NCBI GenBank assembly: GCA_022494885.1
Contig: JAGVSM010003509.1
Location: forward strand, 124,001-188,000
From: Micrasema longulum
Lineage: Eukaryota > Arthropoda > Insecta > Trichoptera > Brachycentridae
Direction: 5' to 3'
Length of the DNA stretch: 64,000 nucleotides
Both the position numbers and the translations under genes were made by a program. Of this stretch, positions 22,505-33,576 are shown piece after piece; positions within the stretch are counted from its first letter, which is position 1, and each line of letters opens with the position of its first letter. Under the pieces are notes generated by a model. That model was not told the DNA's origin, searched no databases, and worked only from the letters and a program-made list of their open reading frames with translations.

Positions 22505-23055
22505 CGGTTTTTTTATATTTTATTATTAATAAACATATAATACAAAAGTACATATTATACTCCCAGGCGTTATTAAAGAAACTCATTTAGGACCGTACAT
22601 AAGAAAAAACCTTTTTTCGGCAATACATAATATCTTAAATACTAATACATCTGAAATAGAAAGAAAACATTATTGTATAAGAAACATAAAACACTATGTA
22701 AATAAATTTCATTAATAATTATCACTATCAACAAGATTTAAGAAATATTATTTAATTGCGACACTTCTAGATTTTTTATTATTTTTTTTGTGTTTTAGTT
22801 CAGTGGACAGTTAATTATATTCGGAATTGCCAATATTTTCCAAAGACCTACTGCCGAACTTTGCTGAGCGAAACTTAGACACATAAAGATTCCCTGAGTA
22901 ACGCGTATTATAATTGTGAATATCATGACCAAAGGTGAATTTTAAATTTGAGTGAGCAGAAAAGTTTATGATATTAAAAATAGTATTGGTTATGTCGTGC
23001 AGTGGCATTACCTTGAAAGGAAGTATCTTTGTTTGTCGGTAGATATCCTTGACAA
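22505..23055 (-). mobile_element. LINE 3' fragment, CR1/L2-like C-terminus
   Basis: Minus-strand coding from about 23050 reads VKDIYRQTKILPFKVMPLHD, then HNYNTRYSGNLYVSKFRSAK and FGSRSLENIGN. HNYNTR is a hallmark of the last ORF2 domain in CR1/L2/Jockey-like LINEs. The 3' UTR holds an imperfect copy of the end at 18278-18320. Only the last part of the element remains. Confidence 0.65.
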
Positions 23056-23059
23056 TAAT

Positions 23060-23290
23060 AATTAATATTTTTGTGCAACTACTATGGTGAAGGTGTACCT
23101 TGAAATTAACATGTGAGTGTAGTTAGTGCCTTGAAAAAGAGAAGGGTATATCTCGAAACCGGTAACATATAAAATAAATTTTGGTCGCTCTTTGAGTATT
23201 AACATACAAAATACAAAAATATTAACGAACATTATATATTGAAATTTTCGACTACAAAGTTAATGCTTCCAATGTTAATAATGAGTTAGT
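23060..23290 (+). repeat. Repeat F, copy 1, with hammerhead-like core
   Basis: The blocks shared with other F copies are gcaactactatggtgaaggt then gtac, gtagttagtgcc, and tctcgaaaccggtaacata. The core region (23130-23186) has a GAGA/TCTC stem II, then GAAAC, then ACC paired with GGTC at 23183-23186. The CTGATGA part is decayed to CTTGAAAA. Confidence 0.6.
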
Positions 23291-23799
23291 TACATATGTA
23301 TATTTTATTAACTATCATACTGAATATTCAAATACATATTTTTTCAGGCAGTTAATATTATGTATAGCCTTGAGCAGGGCGTACGCTGCATCCTGCGATT
23401 ATTGTTGTTTGAATTTTCCAATTTGTTTCATCAATTTTATTCATGAGTTTTCGTACTGAAATGCATTTAATCGTTTTTCCATAAAACCAGCGCATCGCAT
23501 GAAATTATTTTACATACTAATTGAATGAAAATTGAATCCTGATTGTAATTATTTTGACAATATAATTTGTGACCTTTTCTGTTTAATTTTCTGCTGCGTT
23601 TTCCAAACTTACATAAATAAACGTACTTTGAAAATCATTTTTTAATTTAAATTAATAGAACACTTTGGTATAAAGAACCTGAATTAATTTTTTTGAGCAC
23701 TGCTTTATTCTAGTTTCGGATAGCACAGATTTTTATAATATAAAACTTTTTTTTACAACTATTTCTAAAACATCATGTTCGGGTTATTTCTCAAACATC
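23290..23799. other. AT-rich sequence, no gene seen
   Basis: I recognise nothing between repeat F and the next SINE C. Confidence 0.4.
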
Positions 23800-23978
23800 A
23801 ATCGGGTTGTGGTCCTTTAGCTAGTGTCTCGGACTCACGGACCAAAGTTCCGTGGTTCGAATCCTGCTCTACCCCAACTTGATTCCCATTTTCTAATAGT
23901 GCGTTATTTACAACTCGTTGAAATGGCCATCAAAATAAAGTATTTAGGTTAATCATAAGAACAAAAATATTTCTATTA
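23800..23978 (+). repeat. SINE C, copy 3
   Basis: A well-preserved copy: atcgggttgtggtcctttag, ctcggactcacgg, B box ggttcgaatcc, body ttctaatagtgcgttattta then caactcgttg. It is immediately followed by repeat E. Confidence 0.85.
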
Positions 23979-23984
23979 ATATAT

Positions 23985-24400
23985 TACAACAGAGATGAAG
24001 AACATTTAAAAGAAGGTAATATGGAAGTCTAGGCATCTACAGGGCTTTTTTTTTTTTTTACATTTTTTTTTTTTTGCACCACAACAGGCCAGGAGGCCTA
24101 ATTACAGTGGTGAATTACATCACAGAGCACCCAGGCTTGAGAAAAAATCACATTTTATTTTTTTTTGTGTACTCACCGGGAATCGAACCCGGAACCTTCC
24201 GTGTGTGAGTCAAGCGTCTTGACCACTACACCACGGAGGCCGCTTGCTTATGACCTGTCCTTCCATATTACCTTATCTTAAATGTTCTTCATCCCTGTTG
24301 TAATATATTAATATAAACAGCTCCCCGGGGAGTTGAATCCAGTCCTTGTCTACAAAAATTTGGACAAACTCAAAATATTGTTGAGAAATATTTATTTTTT
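23985..24400. repeat. Repeat E foldback, split by SINE A
   Basis: The left part (23988-24046) is the E tail in reverse (ttacaacagagatgaagaac, ggaagtctaggcat). The right part (24245-24400) is the E tail forward (ccatattacc, atccctgttgtaatatatta, ggacaaactcaaaatattg). The core is absent, leaving a palindromic element. SINE A sits near the centre, and the E sequence acagggctt / cttatgacctg resumes on either side of it. Confidence 0.7.
24047..24245 (-). repeat. SINE A, copy 2 (full length)
   Basis: In reverse, a complete tRNA-like head is present: GGCCTCCGTGGTGTAGTGGT, then GGTTCGATTCCCGG. The body (gcctcctggcctgttgtggt) follows, with a T-rich run (24046-24075) as the copied poly-A tail. It is inserted in a repeat E element and so is younger than that element. 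Confidence 0.85.
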
Positions 24401-24499
24401 TAACAAAAAAAATCATAAAATATTTTAATAATTTAATTAGTGCATGTCTGTCTTAATCAGTGCATGTGCTTATTATGAATGTCGTGTTGGTTTTATATG

Positions 24500-24620
24500 T
24501 TTGTGCAACAACTATGGTGAAGGTGTATAGTGGGTTTTGCATGTTGGTTTGATTGGTGTCCTGACATAGAAAAGTCGGCAACTAGGTTTACACAAATATT
24601 TCATATAAAAAAAATAACGA
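24500..24620 (+). repeat. Repeat F, copy 2 (ribozyme-like core deleted)
   Basis: The segment gtgcaacaactatggtgaag then gtgta is shared with the copy at 23075. It continues ggtgtcctgacatagaaaag then tcggcaact. The region between CCTGA and GACATA seen in other copies is missing here. Confidence 0.6.
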
Positions 24621-25469
24621 ATTTATTTTACTTATTTATTCCACATAAAACTTTTTATTTCATTTGTGAACACCTCATTGGGCACAACCTGTATCGATGC
24701 ATTTATTAACATTATTTTTATTATCAAGCTCCAATCACAAAAGTTTATATTAACAATAATATGTGCATACACATACATACACATATACACAAATAAATAT
24801 TAAGTAAAAAGATTATAATAAAATAATAATGACAAAAGTAGTTATATAAGCACTTATATATTGAGCCGGGAAGTATGCTACCATTACGGGCTATTTGGCA
24901 CCTCTACACCGGTCAGTTCTTAGTCCTCCAACATCTGTACAAACACTTATTTAGGATTTTGCTGTTTAAGGGTTGAGGCTCCTACCTTTACTTAACTTTG
25001 TTGTGAAGTACGAGAGTAACGGAAATATTTTATGCACTCAAACTACACTCTGGAACTGTGTGACTGCGTTGAGCTGACTTGGTTGGGCTGATTCTTTGAG
25101 CTGACTTGTTTGGGCTGACTAGGTGTTATCACACTCTGAGGTCTCTTATAAGCCACGTTCATTTGTTCTTCGCATTTTCATTGCGTGAATGTACTGCAGG
25201 ACGTTGCTCATATGTAGACGAGCGTTTTATGAGCAATACTGTGTTAGTCTTGCAGTATTAGAATTCAATATAAAATTATGACTTGCTTCATCGGTTGTTG
25301 CTCTATATTTCAGGTGAAATCATTCCACGTTTATATGTCATCGATATATGGACTATTGCTCCGAAACTTACATGCATAACAATGTTTTTTTAAAATACAC
25401 ATAAGCACAGCATATATATGGATATGCACATAAATTATAAAAAGTGAAAATAGTAAACATGCATATCGA
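24620..25469. other. Unassigned; contains a 2-copy direct repeat
   Basis: There is no gene. Two copies of a roughly 28-bp unit (ttgagctgacttggttgggc / ttgagctgacttgtttgggc) lie at 25069-25124. A CA/TA-rich simple run lies at 24762-24800. Confidence 0.45.
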
Positions 25470-25850
25470 AAAATAGGCACAACGGTGAATGTTACACCGT
25501 GTGTTACATGGTCCCTGAAAATTAACCTTATAAATGCCTTATCCTCCAAATTCCATTTTATAAAATGTACTCCATCTTTGTTGAAATCTAAGCAAAAAAA
25601 CTCCCAGAGGTGCTGAAACCTTTATTGATATGGGTGAGATTATAATGGTTCAATAAAGAAAAATTTAAGAAATATGGATTTTCAAACATGGGCAGAATGG
25701 AGAATGTTACACAGTATGTAAAGTGCTTGCTTTAACCAGCTAATGACTAGTCAAAAGCCTTGTTGATTATTCAAAAATGTTCTCCATCTCTGTTGTAATG
25801 TTTTAAATTTAAGTAGGTTTGTTTCAATCTTCATCCCTGTTTCAATATTA
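25470..25850 (+). repeat. Repeat E, head-to-tail decayed units
   Basis: The end of a core (ggtgaatgttacaccgtgtg) is followed by a tail (ctccatctttgttgaaatct), then a second core end (ggagaatgttacacagtatg then taaag) and a second tail (gttctccatctctgttgtaa). This shows that E units can occur in direct tandem. The coding frame is broken in both. Confidence 0.6.
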
Positions 25851-26828
25851 GTTATGTTTAAATTATCGTCATCAAATAAAAATGTTCAAAATAAAAAAAA
25901 CGCAATTCTTAGAGCAGAAGTTTTGCGAAATTTTGGTGGAAGGATACACCAGAATAGTGTTTTTTCACTACATAATATGTAAAGATGGGCAATTTCTTGG
26001 GACTTAAGCAAAAAGGACGAAGGATAACTAAATATTCTTCTTATGCAATGGGGGCAGAAAAGACACTCTAAAGAGTAATGGAAATTGAAGGATTCTTGCG
26101 GAACATTTTTCATTGTTAATGGAATAATTAGCCATGGGGAGAAAAAACGAGAAAATTATTATGCCATTAGATCGAGATGAGATTTCTCCAAGTTCTTTGC
26201 TAGAGGAGCCGACATTCTTTGCATATAAAAAAGCTAATTTTTAACATGGCAAGCTTTTAAATTTTATTTTCTCTTTAAATCGCATTATTTTTATAAGAAT
26301 GTCTCTCGGAACAAGCTGCGCAAAATGATTTTTTAGTCGTTTAGTAATTTATAAATGAAAAATCTTAGGGCATTCATCGTATTTCCATATTTATATTTTT
26401 CTTTGATTTATCTGTACAAAATTTTTACACAACATCAAATGTCTGAGTTATGTGAGTAAGTGCTTGAGTGGTAAATAAAGTTCGTTAACGGAGATGAATC
26501 ATATATGCATTTTTGAAATACGGATACTATAAGTAATGTCCCATATCTGTTGCAATCAATTTCTTCTAATGTTTTTAACTTCTTGCCAACTTTACAAGTT
26601 ATCAGATTCTCGACGTCGTGGACGTCCACTAAATGTTTGTCGGCAGTTCCATGATATGTCAAACCTAGTTTTGTCAACCATTTTTATATTCCTAAAGATC
26701 GTTTTTGGTGTTTGTTGAAAAATAGCTAAATATGGTATGTCAAACATATTTAGTCTTGTCGTGTTTGTTCTAGATGACTAAATATGTCAGCAAAGTATCA
26801 GAATTTCTCTACTTCAAAATGTAAAATG
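25850..26828. other. No supported gene
   Basis: Short frames at 25886-26113 and 26435-26718 have no recognisable domains. Repeat matches were not found. Confidence 0.35.
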
Positions 26829-26973
26829 TTTCAACTTTGGGGGTCATTTTCAACGAGTTGTAAATAACTCACCATTAGAATATGGAAATCAAGTTGAGGT
26901 AGAGTGGGGTTTGAACCTCGGGCCTCTGGCTCGTGAGTCCGCAACACAAGCTACGGGACCACAACTCGATTCA
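26829..26973 (-). repeat. SINE C, copy 4
   Basis: In reverse, the head contains gtttgaacctcgggcctc and ctcgtgagtccgcaaca. The body contains caacgagttgtaaataactc. Good overall match to the other copies. Confidence 0.8.
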
Positions 26974-27354
26974 AATCAAATCTAAAGTTCGCTTTGTTTT
27001 AAAGAAAAAAACATCAGCAGTTCCAGGTACGCTATTTTAAAATGTACTCCTATTACCAAAAAAATCTTTGACTGACATTGAATGTTCCTGAAAGGTTGAA
27101 ATTATCTCATTTAGTTCAAAAGTTATGATGTTTTGGAAATCGAAAAATCTTCTTTCCTGAACATTTCGTTCAATGTGACTCCCGTGGTTTATCCTTTAAT
27201 GTACAAATATTTCGTCGTCTTTCCACCAAATGCATGAACGGTTTTCAATGTTTTTTTGTATTTCTTGAAATGTGCCTTAGTGTGCATAGATGTGCAAGTA
27301 TATTAAAACAAAATTATATTTTAACACTGATTTTCCATATTGATTAAAGTTATC

Positions 27355-27490
27355 CATTTCACCATCTCCATCATTCTCCTTTTTGTGCATGGGTCACTGC
27401 ATTGTTAAACCAAATGCAGCTTATTTTGACCATAGGTTACGTTAATGTATGGTTATCCGTCTTACTCTTGAGATAACAGTCCAGGAACGG
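27355..27490 (-). repeat. SINE B tail, left part of an interrupted copy
   Basis: In reverse this is the SINE B 3' half: ccatctccatcattctcctt, gggtcactgcattg, taaaccaaatgcagctt, cagtccagga. It breaks off where SINE C begins. A probable head remnant resumes beyond SINE C near 27720-27760 (catcctacgaggaatcgaac then ccag). Confidence 0.55.
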
Positions 27491-27491
27491 T

Positions 27492-27668
27492 GAATCGGGT
27501 TGTGGTCTCGTACCTAGTGTCTCGAACTCACGGCTCAAAGGTCCGTGGTTCGAATCTCACTCTTCCCTAACTTGATTCCCATTTTTAAGGGTGAGTTTTT
27601 TACCAATCGTTGAAAATGGCCCTCAAAATCAAATATGTGTGTAAAAATCAAAAGAACGCAAATATATA
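27492..27668 (+). repeat. SINE C, copy 5
   Basis: A complete tRNA-like head (tcgggttgtggtctcgtacc, ggttcgaatctcac) and body (cgttgaaaatggccctcaaa). It lies inside an oppositely oriented SINE B. Confidence 0.8.
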
Positions 27669-27769
27669 TTTTTTTTAAATATTTTAAAAAATATTGTTGT
27701 TTAAACAACATTTAACTCAATATTTCACATCCATCCTACGAGGAATCGAACCCAGGTGGAATTATATTC

Positions 27770-28429
27770 AATTGATTCCCTTATTCAGTATTTGTACATG
27801 AGAGCAGCTACCAAGTCGAAAACTTTGCTTTTGGCTCTATCGCACACACAAAAATGTATCCTTCATTCACCTGGACAGAATATTTACATTTTAACTAATT
27901 AAATAAACGACAAATGCTGCAGAATACAATTTTGTATACCAATTTATTATCACCGATCACGCGGTCAGTTTTCGATCATTCCCCAATGGCAATTTTCGGT
28001 ATTGGTTAATTTGCTTGGATGGTCACGTGACCAGGATACCTGTCAGACAAACGGCGAGGGGTGAAGAGAGGAGGGCTGCATTTCATTACGGGGAGGGTGG
28101 TAGTATTACATACGTGTTGTATGGGATGATATTTATTGTTGTGGGTGTGTGGGTATACATATATTTAGGTCCACGCGTGGAACAGGGGTGGTTTTAATCT
28201 CCAGGGTGTGACTCTATATTTATGGGGTTTGTATTATCAGAGGTAACCATTTAATGAAAATATGATTTAAATCAACCCGACAAGAAACACGACTGATCAA
28301 TGACTGATAATATAAATATGACACTCGAGAGATAAAAAGATCTGACCGGTAGGATAAGGAAGGTCTTCTAAATTCAAATGCCAGTTAAGAAACTATAAAA
28401 TATTGCTCAAAAATTATTGAGAAACTAAT
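27770..28429. other. No supported gene; G-rich patch
   Basis: The block 28015-28200 is unusually G-rich on the plus strand and opens a 60-codon frame with a hydrophobic centre (YGMIFIVVGVWVYIYL). I recognise no family and leave it uncalled. Confidence 0.3.
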
Positions 28430-28579
28430 GTTTTATATCATTAATGTTTAAAGCCTTAATTTCCAAGTCAAAAGTCTCAATAAATGTTGATAAATAAAAG
28501 TATTTAAACACTTAACGACTTTTCTATGTCTACAAATTTCGAGACGCCCCCATCTTTTTGTCAGAACACTAATTACACT
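28430..28579 (-). repeat. Repeat F, copy 3
   Basis: In reverse: tagtgttctgacaaaaaga, then gcgtctcgaaatttgtagac, then aaagtcgttaagtgtttaaa. The GTCTCGAAA strand is kept. The CTGATGA strand is changed to CTGACAA. It adjoins SINE D directly. Confidence 0.55.
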
Positions 28580-28755
28580 AACAGGCGCCTAGGCGTTAGA
28601 CGCCTAACTGTGAAACTGGCGTCGCGGGTTCGATAACCACCAGTTGCAAGAAAAAAATCCATGGAAGATTTTTTTCTCAATCGGTCTGGGTGTTGTAGTG
28701 TATTTTTCATTACCTCCTTCCAGATCCCTTATATCCTACCTGCTGACAAGCCTCT
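28580..28755 (+). repeat. SINE D, copy 1
   Basis: The head (gcgttagacgcctaactgtg, aaactggcgtcgcgggttcg) holds a B box. The body reads ctcaatcggtctgggtgttg, tgtatttttcattacctcc, and ends ctacctgctgacaagcctct. It matches 38710-38907 in reverse. Part of the acceptor/D-arm is missing. Confidence 0.75.
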
Positions 28756-28974
28756 AAATAGCGTGCGTAAAAACATGCAAATCTCACTATAGACCTACAC
28801 CATAGTAATTGCATAAAAATATTAATTTAACCGGGTGATAATTTTTACGGTAAGTTTTTAGAAAATTTTAGTGCCGTCGAACAGCCAATATGAACAATAA
28901 AATTTCGCCGAAATGATTTTTTACATTTTTTGTTTATTTTTATTTGCATAAAAAGCACCTGAATTAAAATATTT

Positions 28975-29625
28975 TGGGCCTTATTAACTTGGTATAACGT
29001 TACACCTAGGCATAGTGGCAGAATAAGGATCGGAATACCATCCTTATTATAGTTATCCGTGACTCTATCCCACTGGGTTCCTTTTGGGTATGCTTGGGAC
29101 CAATAGTTTGCAACTTAGAAGGGATGGGTCTACACTGACCCATTTTTTTAGACTGTTAAGGGGTTTCATCGATAACTCGACCATTTTAGAGAGTATCAAT
29201 TTTTATGTTCCTCATGGCTATCTCCGACAGCGTCAGCACAGACTGTTTTACCTCCCGATTTCTTGAACCAACCTGCCTCTGGCCAAGCCGATTGGAAGAG
29301 CGGTCAAGCAGCTGAACATTATCACTTTGGAGATCGACATCTTTCACAATAGTGAAACTATGTTTAAGGGGCAAATACTCTTGCTGTTAGAAAGTATTAT
29401 ACCTTAATAATGTCGAACCATTGCTCAAAGGTTCTTGGTTTTAAATAAAGTTCCAATTTAACGTCTTAAATCCTTTGTTATTTGTTACGTTACTTTGTGA
29501 ATAAATAAATTTGAATTTGAATTTGAATTTAGTAATAGAATTGGGATACTATGGTATTCCTATCCTAATTTTCCCACTTTGCCTAGACGTAACTGTATAC
29601 CAGTTTTATAGGTTAGGCCCTTTAA
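28975..29625. mobile_element. Inverted-repeat element P with a LINE inside
   Basis: The left end (28976-29046: gggccttattaacttggtat, cacctaggcatagtggcaga, ataaggatcggaataccatc) and the right end (29535-29620 in reverse complement: gggcctaacc, gtctaggcaaagtgggaaaa, ttaggataggaataccat) are imperfect inverted repeats of about 75 bp. Everything between is mostly a LINE fragment. The superfamily is not identified. Confidence 0.6.
29050..29525 (+). mobile_element. LINE 3' fragment inside element P
   Basis: The frame encodes LRRDGSTLTHFFRLLRGFID, then STILESINFYVPHGYLRQRQ and HRLFYLPIS, then after a frame break VKQLNIITLEIDIF. This is a LINE C-terminus related to the one at 2640-3110. The copy ends with a (tttgaa) tail at 29508-29530, directly before the right inverted end of P. 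Confidence 0.6.
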
Positions 29626-29979
29626 CTTTTTTTTAAACCGCTATGAAAAGCAATATAACCTAAATTTTTTTTAAAAAACGAAAAATTTGTATGATTTAAA
29701 ATGCTTGATTGAAAAAAAATTATATGTTTATGGTTTTAATTCACTCGCTTTTTTATGGAATCCTTCCTCCCTTAATGACTTTTTAATCCGAAAAACCTTC
29801 CGAAGTGATTTTTTTTATCCACTGTTTATTTATTTAATTTCTTTGATTGCTAGATTTAAAAATATTTCCTTTAGTTAGTTTATATACTATGTGTTTATGA
29901 AATATTTACAATTAATACAATTACTATTACAATTTTAAAAGAACGGCGTTTTAAAAATGACTGTATTGTATGGTTTAAA

Positions 29980-30150
29980 CGGCTTGTCAGCAGATGGAAA
30001 AAAGTAAGATATGTAAATAACTTCAGAAAAATACATTAGAGAAAAATCGTTCTAGAATTTTATCTCGCAACTAACGGAATTCTAACTCTCGGTTGCGAAG
30101 CCAGTTTTACGTTGGCCATCAACCCAAATGCGCCACGGCGCGGAGCCCTT
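29980..30150 (-). repeat. SINE D, copy 2 (decayed)
   Basis: In reverse it begins with a tRNA-like head (ggctccgcgccgtggcgca, ggcttcgcaaccgagag) and ends with the D-specific tail (plus strand cggcttgtcagcagatgg at 29980, then aaaatacatta). Many substitutions separate it from the copies at 28580 and 38710. Confidence 0.55.
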
Positions 30151-30329
30151 AATCAGCGAGTGACGTATCGTAACGAGCCCTGAAATACCAAGACATTTAT
30201 ATTTCTCGTATCAAAATTATCTCTCATTTTTAATATATGGCTGTCTTTAAGACATCATTCTAAAACTAATTATTAAAATTATAATTCATGAAATATTCAT
30301 TTTTCCGATAAACTCATTATTTCAGGAAG

Positions 30330-30640
30330 CTGAACATTTGGAGCTACAAAAAAGTGTATCTCACAATGTCTTCAATATGTTTTTAAGCGCCATAAAAAAT
30401 GTTCATGTTAATCTTAGTAAATGTTTGTATTAAACCACTTTCCCATCTTTTTGTCAGGACACTCACTACAGCAAAATAAAAATTACATAAGTTACATGCA
30501 GAGTCAAAGGAGATGCAAACACCATAAGATTCAAAACCGGTAGACATAAAAAGTCGGTAACTGATTAAATACACATATTTACTAACATTAATTCAAATGT
30601 TTAACCACAAAGGTAATGCTTTGAACATAAATAAAACCTA
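30330..30640. repeat. Repeat F, copy 4 (rearranged)
   Basis: The segment atctttttgtcaggacactc (30447-30466) is the reverse of the CTGATGA-side strand. At 30530-30560, caaaaccggtagacataaaa then agtcggtaactg is the forward GAAACCGG strand and its 3' partner. The two halves therefore point in opposite directions. The shared tail taatgctttgaacataaata follows at 30618. Confidence 0.55.
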
Positions 30641-31344
30641 TATGTTTTTATATGAGCACTGATTTAATTATTGCAAGTCTATCGTATTCTTCCAATATTA
30701 CCTCATAGCCTTTAAAAAAACTACAAAAAAAAAGTATATTAAGTTTTATTCACCGATTTCATTGGTTTTTTTAAAGCTGATGATTCAGTGGCGTAAACGA
30801 CGTACCATTCTATTTAACCACTTGTATAAAATGTTAAATAATACATTATATCTCAATGTTGATATTTTACAAAATATAAAAGTGAAAAATGTATTTCAAA
30901 ATTGCTACAATAAGACTTATTTTTCAGATTCTACTCTAAATTCTGCTTACTTTGCATTTCCATGGGAATTTCGTATTTACTCTCTTTAAGCTTAAAGGTC
31001 CCTGGTCCAAACATAAGGGAAACAAATACCGTAGGCTATTACGCGCGATCGGAAAATGATACGTGCTTTCCAATTGGGGCTAATTTCTGATCAAATCCAA
31101 CCCTTGGAGGTACAAGGGAGGCTTCCAAAGGAAAACCTACATCGTGGGAAGGAACGTGTACTTTAACTAATTGTGGACGTGGTAGAAGACCTTTCGATAT
31201 TCAAAATTAACGTAAAATATTCAATTACTTCGAAATGAAATTCGGAAATAATAGTAATACTTTATCAATTTACACAAATCAAGAAAGTAAATTCATAATA
31301 AAAATATGTATTTATTAATATTTTAATACCAATAGGAACTATAC
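30640..31344. other. No supported gene
   Basis: The frame at 30762-30989 has no recognisable domain. The less AT-rich block 30990-31200 matches nothing else here. Confidence 0.35.
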
Positions 31345-31530
31345 ATGCAATCGAGCTGTGAACCAGCCAATGACAGTTAATAAGCCTTGTTAATGCCTAG
31401 ACTTCTATATTCCCTTTTCATAAATGTTTTCCCCCGTTTTGCGACAAATTTTGATTATAATTACTCCCTTGGGAGGAAATCCAGCCTGTCTGAAAACATT
31501 TTAAATGAAAACATTGTTGAATAAATAAAT
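31345..31530 (+). repeat. Repeat E tail fragment
   Basis: gtgaaccagccaatgacagt, ttaatgcctagacttctata, gaggaaatccagcctgtctg, acattgttgaataaataa. A good tail with no core. Confidence 0.7.
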
Positions 31531-33329
31531 ATCACGAATATATACATAAATGTACATTATATTCTCATCTCATAATATTAAATTAAACATTATGTTACCT
31601 TGATAAATCGATTAGCTTGTTAACATTGGTCTGGATATAATAAATTTAATAATGCTGTTTAATATTTTTAATTAAGTAGCTTAAATGTTTTTCATTGCAA
31701 AAATCATCAAACGGATGAAATTTTAATATTTAAACTCACAATTGTCTATTTAAAGCGAATGTCACACAGTTTGTTAAGCGATAAATTTATTCAGTCAATA
31801 ATATAAAATCAAGTTTTATAATACTGTAATTTGTATTTCAAAAATACTGTATTCCGTATTCTAAGTTTCTCCGTCTTTATTATGATATCAATTCAGATTG
31901 ATTACTTATTTTTTAATCTAGAAAGTTCCTTTGGCATCAATAATATTAACCTTTCATTTTGGTATTAAATTTCATTGGGGTGATGTTTATCTCTGTATTT
32001 ATTGGTTAAGATATTGCACCACCTTTATTTTATCTTAATTATCCATAAGCTTGGGTTGTTTATTAAAGGATGATATTTTGGGTGAAAATGCCAGCATTAT
32101 TTTACGGCAGTGATTAAAACGTTCACGACAAACTTTATTTTATATCGGCGGCCATTAGATTTTGTAAGAGCATTTAATTAAACCATAAAATTTCACCCAG
32201 GAAATCAAATTAGCCTTTTCACCATAAAAAGATCCCGTGTACAGTTTACTAAATTTAGAATGGTTGACAGAATAATTATTGATCGAATTTATCAACGTGC
32301 TTCATTATTCTTAAGGTGCTTAGATAAATAATTGCTCATTTTATTTACATTCTTAACTTCTTAACATAATTGTTTTACTGCTGAAATATACATTTTTTCG
32401 AAGTGAAAATATGAAAAATTCACATTTATTGCTAGAGTAAAAATTATTATTTTTTAAACCAATTGTTTATTTGATTGATGAACCGGTTTACGATTAAATT
32501 ATATACTGATTTCCACCATTCACTCGGTACTAAAAACGTTAGATAAAATTGTTGTATCTTGAAGTTTGATGGTATTTTCTGTTATATTATTTATTATTTT
32601 AGCGGTGGTCTTAGACAGTGCAGTGCATATGAGCAATAGTTAAATCGTTTCACGTTGGGAATTAAGGGTTTCATTTTCTAACTGAAAACAATAATTTTGT
32701 GCCTTTTATATGGATTAAACCCCAATTGTAAATATTGCTTAGGCTCTTGTGGTGCAAATAATAAATTATAACTAGATTTCTCAAAACGCATGTTTATACG
32801 TCAAAAGATTCAATAAAATACAAAAAAGAGATTCGTTTCATATTTTTCAAATAATTCTACATAATTTTAACCGTTAACATTTGCTCCGAGTTTTGTATTA
32901 TAGTTCTATTTAAGGAAGTAGAGCTTATAAGTTACAAAAGCTTAAAACCGTCAAAATCCGGTGACTCTGATACAAAGTAGACACATTTTGAATCACCAGC
33001 AGAGTGTTCTGTGTAATCCATCCTTACAAGTTTGTTGTTGCTGGTACCGTTAAGAGAAATACAGGGGAAAATACTCCCCAGAGGCGTGGGTCACCATATT
33101 AATGGTGATTACTCACTACTCCAAATAACATTAAATAATCCTAAGTAACATAACAGAAACTTTATATTTCTGTCTTGATTTTCGAAGGGAGTATTTATTA
33201 ATTTAACTTACATTGTTTTATTGAAAACATTTTTTTACATTGCAATAACAGTCGGGTCCCAAAATGAATGTCCGTTCTCGGGATCCTCTTAACAAAGTGT
33301 GAAATATGAAACTGCGTGATCAAATATAG
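31531..33329. other. AT-rich sequence, no gene seen
   Basis: Nothing recognised; no repeat matches. Confidence 0.4.
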
Positions 33330-33485
33330 TTCAGATCTAAATTTGTTGCAACAGAGAGAGAAAAATTTTTTGAGAAGGGAATATGGAAGTCTAGGCAGAG
33401 ATCTAAACAACTCCCTAGGAAGGAAATCCAGCATATCTGTAAACATTTGTACATATTAAAAGCATTGTTGAAATATGATTTAAAT
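33330..33485. repeat. Repeat E foldback without core
   Basis: A reverse tail (aatttgttgcaacagagaga, gggaatatggaagtctaggc) joins directly to a forward tail (gatctaaacaactccctagg, aaatccagcatatctgtaaa). This is the same coreless palindromic form as at 23985 and 46480. Confidence 0.65.
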
Positions 33486-33576
33486 TAAAAGCATTTTAAT
33501 TCAGTACGTACATGTTACGGCAAAAAACACATTCATTGGCACATTCATTTCGTACTTCACAATGATTTATCACCAA

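Noticed and set aside
23130..23186. Penelope-like element gene near the hammerhead-like motifs
   Set aside because: I looked for a GIY-YIG endonuclease or Penelope-type reverse transcriptase near any F or I copy and saw none. The connection stays a hypothesis.
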